DNA of 64,000 bases from Pelobacter seleniigenes DSM 18267 (GCF_000711225.1 NZ_JOMG01000002.1:2988501-3052500), one strand, 5' to 3'; positions 9,173 to 17,620 are shown, numbered from the stretch's first letter. The notes: generated from the letters alone by a model not told the origin. Numbers and translations: made by a program.

Positions 9173-10039
9173 ATGCAGAAACACACCAAACCATCAGCTT
9201 TCTGGCCAACCCTGTTCAGCGTCGTACTGTTGCTGCTGGCCGGAGTCGGGGCTTATCTGTTGACCACTGCCCGGGGAACCGCGTTGCTGTTCGGTTCCGG
9301 GCCGGGGTTGGCGTTGGCCGCAACCGGCAGCGCCAGGCCGTTACCGGAACTGGATAAAAACCTTCCCGCGCATCTGGAGACCGCACTTTTTGCCCTTGGC
9401 TGATTTTGGGGTGTCGACTCCCGGTTCGGGAGTCTGCAGGGTGTTTATCGGACGGCGGCCGGGTATGCCGGCGGCAGTGCAGCCGAGCCCAGTTACCGGC
9501 AGATGAAAGGTTATACGGAAACGGTCCAGGTGACCTTCAACCCAGCGGAGATCTCCTATGCGGAGCTTCTGGCTGTCTTCTGGGACAGTCATGATCCCAC
9601 CAGCAATGTTTACAGTCGCCAGTACCGCAACGCGATTTTTTACCTGAATGATCGGCAGCACCAACAGGCCTTGGACTCGTTACAGCGGATTCAGGAGAAG
9701 CACAAGCGGCCGGTGCAGACCGATATCGAAGCTGCCGGGACCTTTTACCCGGCGGAAGATTATCATCAGAAATATTACTTGCGGCGCTATGATCGCCTGT
9801 TGGCTGAGCTGTCCAGCGTATATCCGACTGTCCAGGACCTGGTCGCGTCCACCGCCGCGGCCCGGCTCAACGGTTACCTGGGCTGTCATGGCAACCCGGA
9901 ACAGCTGAGTCGGGAGATCGACAAGCTGGGGTTGTCGCCGGCGTCCCGCCAGTTCCTGCTCGATTACGTCACCACTGTCTGCGCCCAATTCGAAGGGTTC
10001 AGCTGCCCCGCCCCGCGGTCATCCGACCCGGGCCGTTAA
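9173..10039 (+). CDS. msrA: Selenocysteine-containing peptide methionine sulfoxide reductase MsrA, membrane anchored
   Basis: Read through one in-frame TGA (9401-9403), the frame gives 288 residues. The TGA falls exactly where MsrA has its catalytic cysteine: ALG-U-FWGV instead of GCFWG (residue 77). Downstream the MsrA signature continues without interruption: GYAGG, YTETVQVTFNP, DSHDPT, QYRNAIFY and FYPAEDYHQKY. C-terminal cysteines in GYLGCHGN and TTVCAQFEGFSC are candidate resolving residues. Residues ~8-32 form a hydrophobic anchor, so the enzyme probably faces the periplasm and repairs oxidised methionine. ATG 9173 is the likely start, although no strong Shine-Dalgarno is seen. A naive annotation would split this into a 103-residue hypothetical and a headless MsrA. 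A nonsense mutation is the alternative, but the exact position and the hairpin argue for Sec. Confidence 0.9.
9404..9434 (+). promoter_or_regulatory. Putative bacterial SECIS element of msrA
   Basis: Immediately 3' of the TGA, GACTCCCG (9416-9423) pairs perfectly with CGGGAGTC (9427-9434) around a GTT loop. The stem can be extended beyond one mismatch. The loop starts with G and lies 20 nucleotides after the TGA, which fits the described bacterial SECIS geometry (short stem-loop, G among the first loop bases, about 16-37 nt from UGA). Confidence 0.75.
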
Positions 10040-10211
10040 CCGCGCGGCCCGAACTTCCTGTCATCCGCCGATTTTGCCGGATCAGTTGTCATTCATAAGT
10101 GCTATGGCAGAATAAGGGAATGAGAAGGAAATGGAGGGATCTCAACCCTGCATCCCGGATCTGTTTTATGTCCTGGAATCTGCTCTGTTTGCTCTGGAAA
10201 GGATCTGCTCT

Positions 10212-10847
10212 ATGCGCCTACTGACAATGCTTGCTGCTGTTCTCTGTGGATTGACGTTGATGGTTTTGCCGGGAATCGCGGTGGCAGGTGACTACGAGGT
10301 GACCCCGCTGATCGGTTACGCATTTGGCGGTGGTTTTGAGAACGCAGAGAACGGCGACTCCCTCGATCTGGGCGATGGGGGGAATTTCGGACTTATCCTG
10401 GGCATGGCTGACAAAACCAGAAGCGGGGCTTTTTACGAACTGTTCTATAGCCACCAGGAGACACACCTCAACGGGGATGGGGTGGTGTTCGCCGGTGAGC
10501 CGCGCATGGACATCAAGATTGATTATCTCCATCTCGGCGGGTCTTATTATCCAACCGCAACGGAACAACAACGATTGCTGCCTTTTGTGTCCGGGGGGCT
10601 TGGTCTCACTTATCTGAGTCCTGAACAGGGGGACTCGGAAACAAGGTTTTCTCTCAGCCTCGGCGGCGGGTTGCGCTTGCAGCTGTCAGAGCATCTGGGC
10701 CTGCGGCTGGAAGGACGTGGTTTCGGCACCCTGTTCAACGGCAGCGGCTCGGTCTTTTGTGAATCCGGCAATGCCTGCCGGATTCAGGTGAAAGGGGATT
10801 TGTTCTGGCAGTTCAATCTGCTGGCCGGAGTTGTCGTCAGTTTCTAA
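10212..10847 (+). CDS. Outer-membrane beta-barrel protein, function unknown
   Basis: 211 residues from ATG 10212, preferred over an upstream in-frame ATG at 10131 because MRLLTMLAAVLCGLTLMV...AVAG forms a clean signal peptide and AAAGGA lies upstream. The mature part alternates hydrophobic and polar residues with Gly-rich turns (IGYAFGGGF, LGGSYYP, VSGGLGLTYL, SLGGGLRLQLSEHLGLRLEGRG) and ends in Phe (GVVVSF), as outer-membrane barrels do. It looks like an OmpA/OmpW-size 8-strand barrel. One Cys pair (FCESGNAC) may form a loop disulfide. It lies 172 bp after msrA and may or may not share its transcript. Confidence 0.75.
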   Translation: MRLLTMLAAVLCGLTLMVLPGIAVAGDYEVTPLIGYAFGGGFENAENGDSLDLGDGGNFGLILGMADKTRSGAFYELFYSHQETHLNGDGVVFAGEPRMDIKIDYLHLGGSYYPTATEQQRLLPFVSGGLGLTYLSPEQGDSETRFSLSLGGGLRLQLSEHLGLRLEGRGFGTLFNGSGSVFCESGNACRIQVKGDLFWQFNLLAGVVVSF

Positions 10848-10949
10848 CTGTTTTTCATCCGGAAATGGATTTTTCCAACCTGAAATCAGCACTGCTGCCG
10901 TTGCCGATTGAAACGCATCCCTGGTTGCGGCTGATTTTGTGGGGTGATA

Positions 10950-10984
10950 AAACCGGCCTCTGCGGATAGATGGCAGAGGCCGGT
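10950..10984 (-). terminator. Rho-independent terminator
   Basis: ACCGGCCTCTGC and GCAGAGGCCGGT form a 12-bp perfect stem. On the minus strand it is followed by TTTTAT. It ends the rhodanese-thioesterase-Cys-rich operon. Confidence 0.85.
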
Positions 10985-10998
10985 CGTTGGGAAAAATT

Positions 10999-11178
10999 CT
11001 AGAGTTCTTTAGGGCGACAGACGTTGCGGGCGTCATGGACTTTGGCGCCACAGTTGGTACAGGCGTAGCGTGGGTTTTCAAACATCTTGTCGATCTCAGG
11101 ATTGCGCGTGCTTGCGGTCAGCTGGCAGGCATGGAAATCGCAATGTTCTTCCGGATTGTCGCAGCTCCATTCAGTCAT
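10999..11178 (-). CDS. Small Cys-rich (zinc-ribbon-like) protein
   Basis: 59 residues, preceded by AAAGGAGAG at good spacing and followed directly by a terminator, so it is a real gene. Six cysteines occur: two in an N-terminal CDNPEEHCDFHAC stretch and a CTNCGAKVHDARNVC pair typical of a zinc ribbon. No family is recognised. It is the last gene of the minus-strand run after rhodanese and thioesterase, so a role in metal or thiol handling is a guess. Confidence 0.75.
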   Translation of the reverse strand: MTEWSCDNPEEHCDFHACQLTASTRNPEIDKMFENPRYACTNCGAKVHDARNVCRPKEL

Positions 11179-11269
11179 CTTGTCTCTCCTTTAATCCTGG
11201 TTGTAGTGAATGAAAAACAGATTTGGCTCAGGATAATACCCGGTTAACCGCCAGCGGTCCAGCGGCCAG

Positions 11270-11686
11270 CTATCCGGCCGATTTCTTTTCGACTATTTTA
11301 GCAAATTTTTCCGCTTTGATGGTAAAGCGTTCGTGAGTCCCCTTGCCGATGATGTCCTGTTCGTCCCTGGCGACCAGGCTCCATTTAGTTTTTGCACCTT
11401 CCACGGCTAGGCAGGTTGCTTCGACTTCGACAGTCATGCCCGGCGGCGTAGCAGCCAGGTGGGAGACGCAGATATCGACGCCGAGACTGATTTCACCCTC
11501 GTCCATATGGGGCTTCATGGTCTCCATACAGGCCCATTCCATCAGCCCGACCATAAAAGCTGTGGCAAAGACCTGCGGCATTTGTTGGAACAGCTCGGCT
11601 TCTTCAAAAACAAAGGGGACGGTTTTGTTCTGTGGGACCACATAGCTGTGGGTATGCTTGGTTCCAGGGGTTAAGGTTCCTTTCAT
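11270..11686 (-). CDS. Hotdog-fold thioesterase, fluoroacetyl-CoA-thioesterase (FlK)-like
   Basis: 138 residues. The sequence has the compact hotdog layout of the thioesterase superfamily/FlK-like group: an FATAFMVGLMEWACMETMKPHMDEGE central helix, then SLGVDICVSHLAATPPGMTVEVEATC and a C-terminal GKGTHERFTI strand. It presumably hydrolyses a small acyl-CoA in the cytoplasm; the substrate cannot be told. The start lies 12 bp after the (read-through) rhodanese stop and its AAAGGAC ribosome-binding site sits in that gap, so the two genes are one operon. Confidence 0.8.
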   Translation of the reverse strand: MKGTLTPGTKHTHSYVVPQNKTVPFVFEEAELFQQMPQVFATAFMVGLMEWACMETMKPHMDEGEISLGVDICVSHLAATPPGMTVEVEATCLAVEGAKTKWSLVARDEQDIIGKGTHERFTIKAEKFAKIVEKKSAG

Positions 11687-11698
11687 GTGGCTGTCCTT

Positions 11699-12130
11699 TC
11701 ATTCTTTGCTGGCAACGGGAAGTCCGGCATCAATCCAGGCATGGTAACCGCCCAGCAAGGCCCAGACGCGGGTGAAACCGTTTTGCAGTAACAGCAGTGC
11801 CAGACCGGCACTAGAGGCTTCGTTGTGTCAGGTGCAGTAAGTGACCAGGGCGGTGTCCGGTGTCAGGGTCTCTTGCAGGCGGGCCAGGTCGCTTTGGCTG
11901 GACAGGCGGATGGCGCCGGGGATTTTATCCTTGGCCTGCTGCCACTGCCCTTCAGTCCGGGTATCGATGATGATCACCTGTTCCGCCGCTTGCATCTGCT
12001 GCAGATCCGTCACGCTGATGCGGGGAACATCCTCCGGTTGTGCCGGGATTTTTGCCGCAGCAGCGGGTAGAGCAATAAAGAGAAGGAGATTCGTTATCAA
12101 TATTGAGGTAAGTCGTGATTTATGAACCAT
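11699..12130 (-). CDS. Exported selenocysteine-containing rhodanese-like protein
   Basis: 143 residues when the in-frame TGA at 11828-11830 is read as Sec (residue 101). Signal peptide: MVHKSRLTSILITNLLLF...AAAA. The rhodanese fold is clear before the TGA (VIIIDTRTEGQW, KIPGAIRL, ALVTYCT). It continues in frame after it with the C-terminal half that every rhodanese needs: HNEASSAGLALLL, GFTRVWALLGG and YHAWIDAGLPV. The active-site loop is YC-T-U-HNE, Cys at the usual catalytic position and Sec two residues later, where related proteins carry YCxC(P)xE. The read-through product ends 12 bp before the next gene, over that gene's ribosome-binding site, and GGGAGA precedes its own ATG. It probably transfers sulfur or selenium, or reduces persulfides, in the periplasm. 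Confidence 0.87.
11796..11827 (-). promoter_or_regulatory. Putative bacterial SECIS element of the rhodanese gene
   Basis: On the minus strand, AGTGCC and GGCACT pair around a GGTCT loop that begins 22 nucleotides downstream of the TGA. The GGUCU apical loop is, from memory, the same as in the E. coli formate dehydrogenase SECIS that SelB recognises. Confidence 0.75.
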
Positions 12131-12160
12131 TATTTTGTCTCCCTTGAAAAAGTTTTTCCA

Positions 12161-12190
12161 ATTGTAGCATGATTTTTAGCGGTTGGTGAA
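12161..12190 (-). promoter_or_regulatory. Candidate sigma-70 promoter for the rhodanese operon
   Basis: Minus strand: -10 TACAAT (12161-12166), 18-bp spacer, -35 TTCACC (12185-12190), about 30 bp upstream of the ATG. The -10 is strong, the -35 weak. Confidence 0.45.
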
Positions 12191-12257
12191 AAAGTCCCGT
12201 CCGGGATTTCTCAAACGCGGCGGAAAAAAGTGGTGTTTCCCTCCTTGTGAATTCGGT

Positions 12258-12435
12258 GAGTTAGAAACTCCGCAGGGCAACGGCTAAGTTATCAGATTGG
12301 CAACGAGAAATTTTTCGTTGTGGCAAGAAAATCAAGGGGTTGCGCGGAGTCGTAGTTCTTTGCGCCGCACAAGAAAATCCGCAGATTGACACCGCCACAG
12401 CGGAAAAGGGCCGTTTCTGGATGAAAACGAGTTAG
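12258..12435 (+). repeat. Dispersed ~190-bp intergenic repeat, family A copy 2
   Basis: Contains CAGATTGGCAACGAG, GTTGTGGCAAG, CAGATTGACACCGCCACAGC and the end motif GTTTCTGGATGAAAACGAG, colinear with 35245-35434 and inverted relative to 6361-6544. It is the main content of the 12131-12649 gap. No gene is supported in that gap. Confidence 0.78.
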
Positions 12436-12649
12436 TGGATCGGCACTGATTCTGATCGTTCGGGCATGGGCTCGGTAGGTTGTTTTGCAACTGCTGGTTT
12501 CGGGGGTGGCTGAATTTTTGTCAGGTTTCCTGTTAGAATAAAGAATACAGAATATCTCGATAACCGGTCCCGACGGGTATGACTGAGGTGGCCGGGATTG
12601 TTGCCAATTCAATGTTGACTGTTCTTGTCGAAATAGCAGGCGTTTTGAG

Positions 12650-13825
12650 ATGAAGCCTATGCCAAAAAATAAAGCCGATGAAAAGACCTATGCCGGGTTC
12701 GAGCAAGGCCCGATCCGTCCGCCGAGCGAGGCCGCCAGCCTGTTGCTGCGGGTGACCCGCAATTGCCCATGGAACCGTTGCACCTTCTGCCCGGTTTACA
12801 AAGGGGAAAAATTCTCCCTGCGGCCGCTGCCCCATATCCTGCTCGACATCGATACGGTGGCAACCCAGTTGGAACGGATCGAGGAGTATCAACAGCGCTA
12901 CGGGCCGGTGACCTATCGTGAGTTGGGCCGGCTTGCGGATGACCTTGACGAAGCCACGGAAATGGCTCTGTATGCGGCGCATAACTGGCTTGCCGGCGGG
13001 AAAAAGTCGATTTTCCTGCAGGATGCCAACAGCCTGGTGGCCAAGCCCGATGATATCGTGCAAATTCTCGAGCATATCCGCGCCAGTTTCCCCTGGCCGA
13101 AGCGGATTACCACCTATGCCCGGGCCCAGACCATCGATCGGATTGAGGCCGCCGATCTGGAGCGGTTTGCTGCTGCCGGGTTGAACCGGATCCATATCGG
13201 TCTTGAATCGGGCGCGGATGAAGTGCTGGAAATGGTTCAGAAGGGGACCACTCAGGCTCAGCATGTGCGGGCCGGGCTCAAGGTGAAGGCCGCCGGGATG
13301 GAGCTTTCCGAATATGTCATGCCCGGATTGGGCGGGCGCAGGCTGTCACGGGAACACGCCATGGCCACGGCCGCCGCGATCAATCAGATCAACCCTGACT
13401 ATATCCGCCTGCGGACCCTGGCTATTCCCAACCATACCGAACTGTATGAGGCCTGGCAAAGCGGTCGCTTCGACAAATTGACCGATTTGGAAGTGGCGGA
13501 GGAGTTACTGCTGTTCCTGAGACAGTTAGAGGGGGTGACCAGCTTCCTGCGCAGTGATCATATCCTCAACCTGTTTCAGGAGATCGAAGGGCAATTGCCG
13601 CAGGACCAGGCGGTAATGGCAGGGGTGATCGAAAATTTCCTGCAGCTGCCGGCCGAAGAGCGTCTGCGCTATCAGCTGGGACGGCGACTGGGGTTGCTCG
13701 GCCGGGTCAATGATCTGGAATTACCGGGCCGGCGTGAACGCATTGACCTGGCCTGCAGCCAGTTCGGGGTGACCCTGGACAATCTGGATGAAAAACTTGA
13801 TGAGCTGATGAAGCGGTTCATCTGA
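12650..13825 (+). CDS. Radical SAM protein with a CX4CX2C cluster motif
   Basis: 391 residues. The cluster-binding cysteines are Cys39, Cys44 and Cys47 in NCPWNRCTFCP, i.e. CX4CX2C instead of the usual CX3CX2C. The rest follows the radical SAM TIM-barrel plan: FLQDANSLV, YARAQTIDRI, LNRIHIGLESGADEVLEMVQKG, MPGLGG and INPDYIRLRTLAIP. It binds SAM and a 4Fe-4S cluster, but the reaction is not known. It is a single gene between a repeat and a convergent operon. The start could also be the ATG three codons later; no strong ribosome-binding site favours either. Confidence 0.85.
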   Translation: MKPMPKNKADEKTYAGFEQGPIRPPSEAASLLLRVTRNCPWNRCTFCPVYKGEKFSLRPLPHILLDIDTVATQLERIEEYQQRYGPVTYRELGRLADDLDEATEMALYAAHNWLAGGKKSIFLQDANSLVAKPDDIVQILEHIRASFPWPKRITTYARAQTIDRIEAADLERFAAAGLNRIHIGLESGADEVLEMVQKGTTQAQHVRAGLKVKAAGMELSEYVMPGLGGRRLSREHAMATAAAINQINPDYIRLRTLAIPNHTELYEAWQSGRFDKLTDLEVAEELLLFLRQLEGVTSFLRSDHILNLFQEIEGQLPQDQAVMAGVIENFLQLPAEERLRYQLGRRLGLLGRVNDLELPGRRERIDLACSQFGVTLDNLDEKLDELMKRFI

Positions 13826-13860
13826 CAGACAGCTCTTCGCCAGCTCATCAAGCACAAAAC

Positions 13861-13885
13861 CGGCCCGGACGATCCGCCCGGGCCG
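13861..13885. terminator. Hairpin between convergent genes
   Basis: CGGCCCGG and CCGGGCCG form an 8-bp GC stem around a 9-base loop, located between the stops of the radical SAM gene and kduI. No clear U-run, so the terminator role is inferred from position. Confidence 0.5.
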
Positions 13886-13902
13886 CCCCCTGCCGTTCAG
13901 GC

Positions 13903-14733
13903 TTACTTGAGATCCTGCATGGCCACGGGGTCCATGTCGGTAAAGGTCTGGTTCTCTCCCACCATCCCCCAAATGAAGGTATAGTTCCTGGTTCCGACCC
14001 CGCTGTGGATCGACCAACTGGGCGAAATGACGGCTTCCTCGTTGCGCATGACCAGGTGGCGGGTTTCGTCCGGCGGCCCCATCAAGTGAAAGACCAGCGC
14101 TTCTGGATCCATATCGAAATAGAGGTACACCTCCATGCGCCGTTCATGGGTGTGGGTCGGCATGGTATTCCAGACACAGTTCGGTTCCAGGACCGTCATC
14201 CCCATGCAGAGCTGGCAGCTGTCCAGGACTTCCGGGTGCAGATACTGGTAGATGGTGCGCTCGTTCGATTCCGCCAAGCTGCCGAGATGAACCTGGCGGG
14301 CATCGTCCCGGGTCACCCGCCGATGGGGGTAAGTCTGATGAGCCGGGCCGGACAGGAAGTAGAATTTGGCCGGCGTGGCGCTGTCAGCGCTGGCAAAGGA
14401 GACCGCCATAGCGCCTTTGCCGATATACAGCCCGTCGTGCCGGCCGAGGGGATACTCGGTTCCGTCGATGATCACCGTGCCCGGCGCGCCGATGTTGATG
14501 ACACCGCCTTCGCGGCGTTCGAAAAAGGAATCAGCACCGAGGATTTTCCCCCCTTCCAAAGCCAGAGGGGTGAGCGTCGGCATGATCCCGCCGACAATAA
14601 TCCTGTCGAAATGACTGTAGGTCAGGTTCAGTTGTCCCGGGGTGAAAAGCTGGGAAATCAGGTATTCCCGGCGCAGTTGGTCGGTGCTAAAGGTTTTGCT
14701 GTGGTCGGGGTGGATCGGGTGTCTAACGTCCAT
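13903..14733 (-). CDS. kduI: 5-dehydro-4-deoxy-D-glucuronate isomerase
   Basis: 276 residues from ATG 14733, chosen because [14 protein letters not shown] aligns with the N-terminus of E. coli KduI and GGAGA lies upstream; a longer frame begins at 14748. Cupin-type metal motif [15 protein letters not shown] with its His/His/Glu ligands, and RIIVGGIMP and GKGAMAVSF, are all conserved. It isomerises the unsaturated-uronate product (5-keto-4-deoxyuronate) to 2,5-diketo-3-deoxygluconate in pectin or glycosaminoglycan breakdown. It is the last gene of a dctP-dctQ-dctM-kduI minus-strand operon, which suggests that the transporter imports an unsaturated or free uronate. KduD and the KDG kinase/aldolase steps are not in the window. 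Confidence 0.94.
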   Translation of the reverse strand: MDVRHPIHPDHSKTFSTDQLRREYLISQLFTPGQLNLTYSHFDRIIVGGIMPTLTPLALEGGKILGADSFFERREGGVINIGAPGTVIIDGTEYPLGRHDGLYIGKGAMAVSFASADSATPAKFYFLSGPAHQTYPHRRVTRDDARQVHLGSLAESNERTIYQYLHPEVLDSCQLCMGMTVLEPNCVWNTMPTHTHERRMEVYLYFDMDPEALVFHLMGPPDETRHLVMRNEEAVISPSWSIHSGVGTRNYTFIWGMVGENQTFTDMDPVAMQDLK

Positions 14734-14758
14734 AAGAATTTTCTCCATTTGGTTCGAT

Positions 14759-16036
14759 TTACGGCATTAACAGTGACGGCAGCCAGTGCGTTAACGCCGG
14801 TACAAAAGCGATCAGTAACAGGGTGAGCAGATTGGCGGCCAGAAACGGCAGCGCGGCGGTGAAGATCGCCCCTATTTCCAGCTTGGAAATGGCCGAGGCC
14901 ACATTCAGGCACATGCCGACCGGCGGAGTCACCAGACCCACCGCCAGGCCGGTGATCAGAATAACCCCGAACTGAATGCCGTCCATGCCAAAGGCAGCGA
15001 CCAGCGGCAGAAAGACCGGGGTGAGCAATAAGATGGCCGGGGAAACGTCGATAAAGGTGCCGCAGACCAGAATGATCAGGATCACGGCGATAAACACGGC
15101 AGAGGTCGGCAGCCCCAGGTTCATCACCCCGTTGGCCAGCATCTGCGGAACCCGTTCCAGGGCCAGAATCCAGATATAAAGTTTGGAAAAGGCAATGATG
15201 ATCATGACGTTGGCGCTGGTGATGATCGCCTTTTGCGCCAGCTCCGGGATGTCGCGCAGGCGCAGGGTTTTAAAGACAAAGAACCCGACCAGCAGGGAAT
15301 AGAGCACGCCGATGGCAGCGGCTTCGGTCGCGGTTGCGACCCCCAGAACAATGGAACCGATAACGAAAATCGGCATGATCAGGGCCAGAATCGCCCGCTG
15401 CAGGCACTTTTTCTTTTCTGTCGTGGAGAGCTGGGCTGCTTCGCGGGGCAGTTTTTTACGATAGGAGATGACCAAAGTGATGACCAGCATCAAGATGCCG
15501 ATGAGGATTCCGGGAATGGCACTGGCCAGAAACAGTCGGCCGACGGATTGTTCCGCGGCCAGCGCATAGATGATCATCGGCACGCTGGGTGGGATGATCA
15601 TCCCCATGGTCGAGGAGGCCACGGTGATGCCGCTGGAATATTCAACGCTGTAGCCTTTTTTCTGCATCTCCGGGATCAGGATCGCCCCGACCGAGGCTGT
15701 GTCGGAGACCGAAGAGCCGGAAATCCCACCGAAAATCATACTCGACAACACGTTGACCAGGCCCAGGCCGCCGCGGAAACGACCCACGAACAGCAGGGAA
15801 AAATCAATCAGCCGGGCGGTGATGCCGCCGGCGTTCATCAGGTAGCCCATCAGGCAGAACAGCGGCAGGGCGATCATCGAATAGGATTCCATCCCCGAAT
15901 AAAGGCGCTGCGGGAGGATGGCAAGGAGCAGCGGCTGGTCGACCAGGAAATAGATGTATCCGGACAGGCCCAGGGCATAGGCAATGGGAATCCCCAGGAG
16001 CAACAGCACGGTCAGGGAGAGGAGCAGCAGAGTCAT
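14759..16036 (-). CDS. dctM: TRAP transporter large permease (DctM)
   Basis: 425 residues from ATG 16036, which overlaps the DctQ stop (ATGA); the frame is open further upstream but that part is the DctQ region. About 12 hydrophobic segments with DctM signatures: [40 protein letters not shown], and [12 protein letters not shown] near the C-terminus. It forms the sodium-coupled channel component of a TRAP system in the inner membrane, working with the DctQ and DctP genes directly upstream. Confidence 0.94.
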   Translation of the reverse strand: MTLLLLSLTVLLLLGIPIAYALGLSGYIYFLVDQPLLLAILPQRLYSGMESYSMIALPLFCLMGYLMNAGGITARLIDFSLLFVGRFRGGLGLVNVLSSMIFGGISGSSVSDTASVGAILIPEMQKKGYSVEYSSGITVASSTMGMIIPPSVPMIIYALAAEQSVGRLFLASAIPGILIGILMLVITLVISYRKKLPREAAQLSTTEKKKCLQRAILALIMPIFVIGSIVLGVATATEAAAIGVLYSLLVGFFVFKTLRLRDIPELAQKAIITSANVMIIIAFSKLYIWILALERVPQMLANGVMNLGLPTSAVFIAVILIILVCGTFIDVSPAILLLTPVFLPLVAAFGMDGIQFGVILITGLAVGLVTPPVGMCLNVASAISKLEIGAIFTAALPFLAANLLTLLLIAFVPALTHWLPSLLMP

Positions 16037-16536
16037 GCTGAATCGTCCCCTTCCTTGCCAAGCAATTCCCGGATAATCGCGCTGAGGCAGAACAGTACTG
16101 CGAACAGGCAGCCGATGGGCACCGAGACTTCGACCACCCACATGGGGATTCTCAGCACCGGCGACGGGGAATCGCCGATCTGACTGAGCCAGGACAGGCT
16201 CAGGTAAGCGATAATCAGGTTGATAGCCGCGACCAGGACAGCTCCCAGGATCCTGCTCAGTTTGTGCAGAAACGGTGGCAGCAGATCGACAAAGTAGGCG
16301 ATCCGGATATGTTCGTTGCGGCAGATGGAGACCGCCGCACCGAGGGAGGTCGTATAGATGAACAGATAGCCGATCAGTTCATGGCCACCGCTGATGGACG
16401 AGTTGAACAGATAGCGCAGCATGACCAGCAGGATGGTCAGCACGAAGATAACCGCAAAACATACCGTGACCGCTTTTTCCAGCAGCACGGCCAGCCCGGA
16501 CTGACTGCGTTGGATGATTGTTTTGAATGATGTCAT
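16033..16536 (-). CDS. dctQ: TRAP transporter small permease (DctQ)
   Basis: 167 residues with four hydrophobic segments (AVIFVLTILLVMLRYLF, GYLFIYTTSLGAAVSI, LGAVLVAAINLIIAYL, VPIGCLFAVLFCL). Position between dctP and dctM, and the 4-bp overlap with dctM, identify it. It pairs with DctM in the membrane complex. Confidence 0.92.
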   Translation of the reverse strand: MTSFKTIIQRSQSGLAVLLEKAVTVCFAVIFVLTILLVMLRYLFNSSISGGHELIGYLFIYTTSLGAAVSICRNEHIRIAYFVDLLPPFLHKLSRILGAVLVAAINLIIAYLSLSWLSQIGDSPSPVLRIPMWVVEVSVPIGCLFAVLFCLSAIIRELLGKEGDDSA

Positions 16537-16548
16537 GGTGATTGTAAA

Positions 16549-16583
16549 GCCTCCGGCGGGACCGACGTGGGTTCGCCGGAGGC
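16549..16583 (-). terminator. Intercistronic hairpin between dctP and dctQ
   Basis: GCCTCCGGC and GCCGGAGGC pair perfectly (9 bp). It lies between the binding-protein gene and the permease genes with no U-run, a usual place for an mRNA-stabilising or attenuating hairpin that keeps binding protein in excess. Confidence 0.6.
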
Positions 16584-16596
16584 TCCCGGATCTGGT

Positions 16597-17598
16597 TTAT
16601 TCGGCAAACTTCTTCACCTGATTGATGTCGTCCCAGGTGAAGAAACCATCATCGACATAGCCTTGCCAGACCGGTTTTACGGCTTCCCGGAATTCCGCCC
16701 GGGCTTGGGGCGTCAGGGTGTTTACGGCCAGTTCCTTCTGCAGAATCTGGAAAAATCCATCCTCGGAACCGAGCCAGAGGTCATTCGACCGTTTGATGGT
16801 TTCTTTGGCGACTTGGTCAAAAATTGTCTGCAGATCGGCGGGCAGGGCTTTATACCAGGCCAGGTTGACGTAGAACGGGTCGGGATGAACCTGCCAATTC
16901 ACCACGGACAGGTATTTCTGCGCTTCATAAAATTTCATATCGACAATATTGGAAAACGGGTTCTCCTGGCCATCGACAACTCCGGTTTTGAGGGCCATAT
17001 AGGTTTCCGTATAGGGGACTTGCTGCGGGTTGGCGCCCAGGGCACGGAAGGTTTTGATGGTCATATCGATGGGCGGCGTTCTCATTTTCAAACCCTTGAT
17101 ATCCGCCAGAGTGGCGATGGGCCGCTTGCTGTTGGTGATATTGCGGAAGCCCCCGGCGACACCGGTGGCGGGGATGTAATAACCGTTTTGCAATGCCCCT
17201 TCATTGATTTTCTGACCGATCGGGCTGTTCATGGCAGCGAGAACCTGAGCGGTGTTTTCAAACATAAAGGGCAGGGTGTAGATCAGGTACTGCTTGTTCG
17301 CTCTTTCAAACAAGCCGCCGCGGACACCTTGAATCGCTCCCATTTTCACCATGTCGAGGGTGTCGGCCTCTTTGCCCAGAACACCACCAAAATAGAGTTC
17401 AACAGCAATCCGCCCACCCGAAGCCTTTTCCAGTTCCGTTTTGAAAAATTCCATCGATTTGCTGCGGGGATGGCTGGCGGACTGGGTGTTGGCATACTTA
17501 AACAGATAGGTTGCGGCTGCAGCTTTTGGAGTGCTGACGCCCAAACCGAGCCCGACGGCGAACAGGAACATGACCATGGTGATAGTCAGCTTTTTCAT
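16597..17598 (-). CDS. dctP: TRAP transporter substrate-binding protein (DctP), probably for uronates
   Basis: 333 residues from ATG 17598, which has a perfect GAAGGAGGT ribosome-binding site; the open frame extends 19 codons further without one. Signal peptide MKKLTITMVMFLFAVGLGLG...AAAA. DctP features: KYANTQSASHPRSKSMEFF, GGVLGKEADTLDMVKMG, LKMRTPP, PYTETYMALKTGVVDGQENP (the substrate-carboxylate Arg region and ENP motif) and LPADLQTIFDQ. It is periplasmic and delivers substrate to DctQM. Linkage with KduI and an IclR regulator suggests a sugar-acid ligand. Confidence 0.92.
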   Translation of the reverse strand: MKKLTITMVMFLFAVGLGLGVSTPKAAAATYLFKYANTQSASHPRSKSMEFFKTELEKASGGRIAVELYFGGVLGKEADTLDMVKMGAIQGVRGGLFERANKQYLIYTLPFMFENTAQVLAAMNSPIGQKINEGALQNGYYIPATGVAGGFRNITNSKRPIATLADIKGLKMRTPPIDMTIKTFRALGANPQQVPYTETYMALKTGVVDGQENPFSNIVDMKFYEAQKYLSVVNWQVHPDPFYVNLAWYKALPADLQTIFDQVAKETIKRSNDLWLGSEDGFFQILQKELAVNTLTPQARAEFREAVKPVWQGYVDDGFFTWDDINQVKKFAE

Positions 17599-17620
17599 GT
17601 GACCTCCTTCGGTTTTAAAT

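Noticed and set aside
9401-9403. msrA as a pseudogene broken by a nonsense mutation
   Set aside because: The stop is exactly at the catalytic Cys codon, the downstream frame is intact, a correctly placed hairpin follows, and a second gene nearby shows the same pattern.
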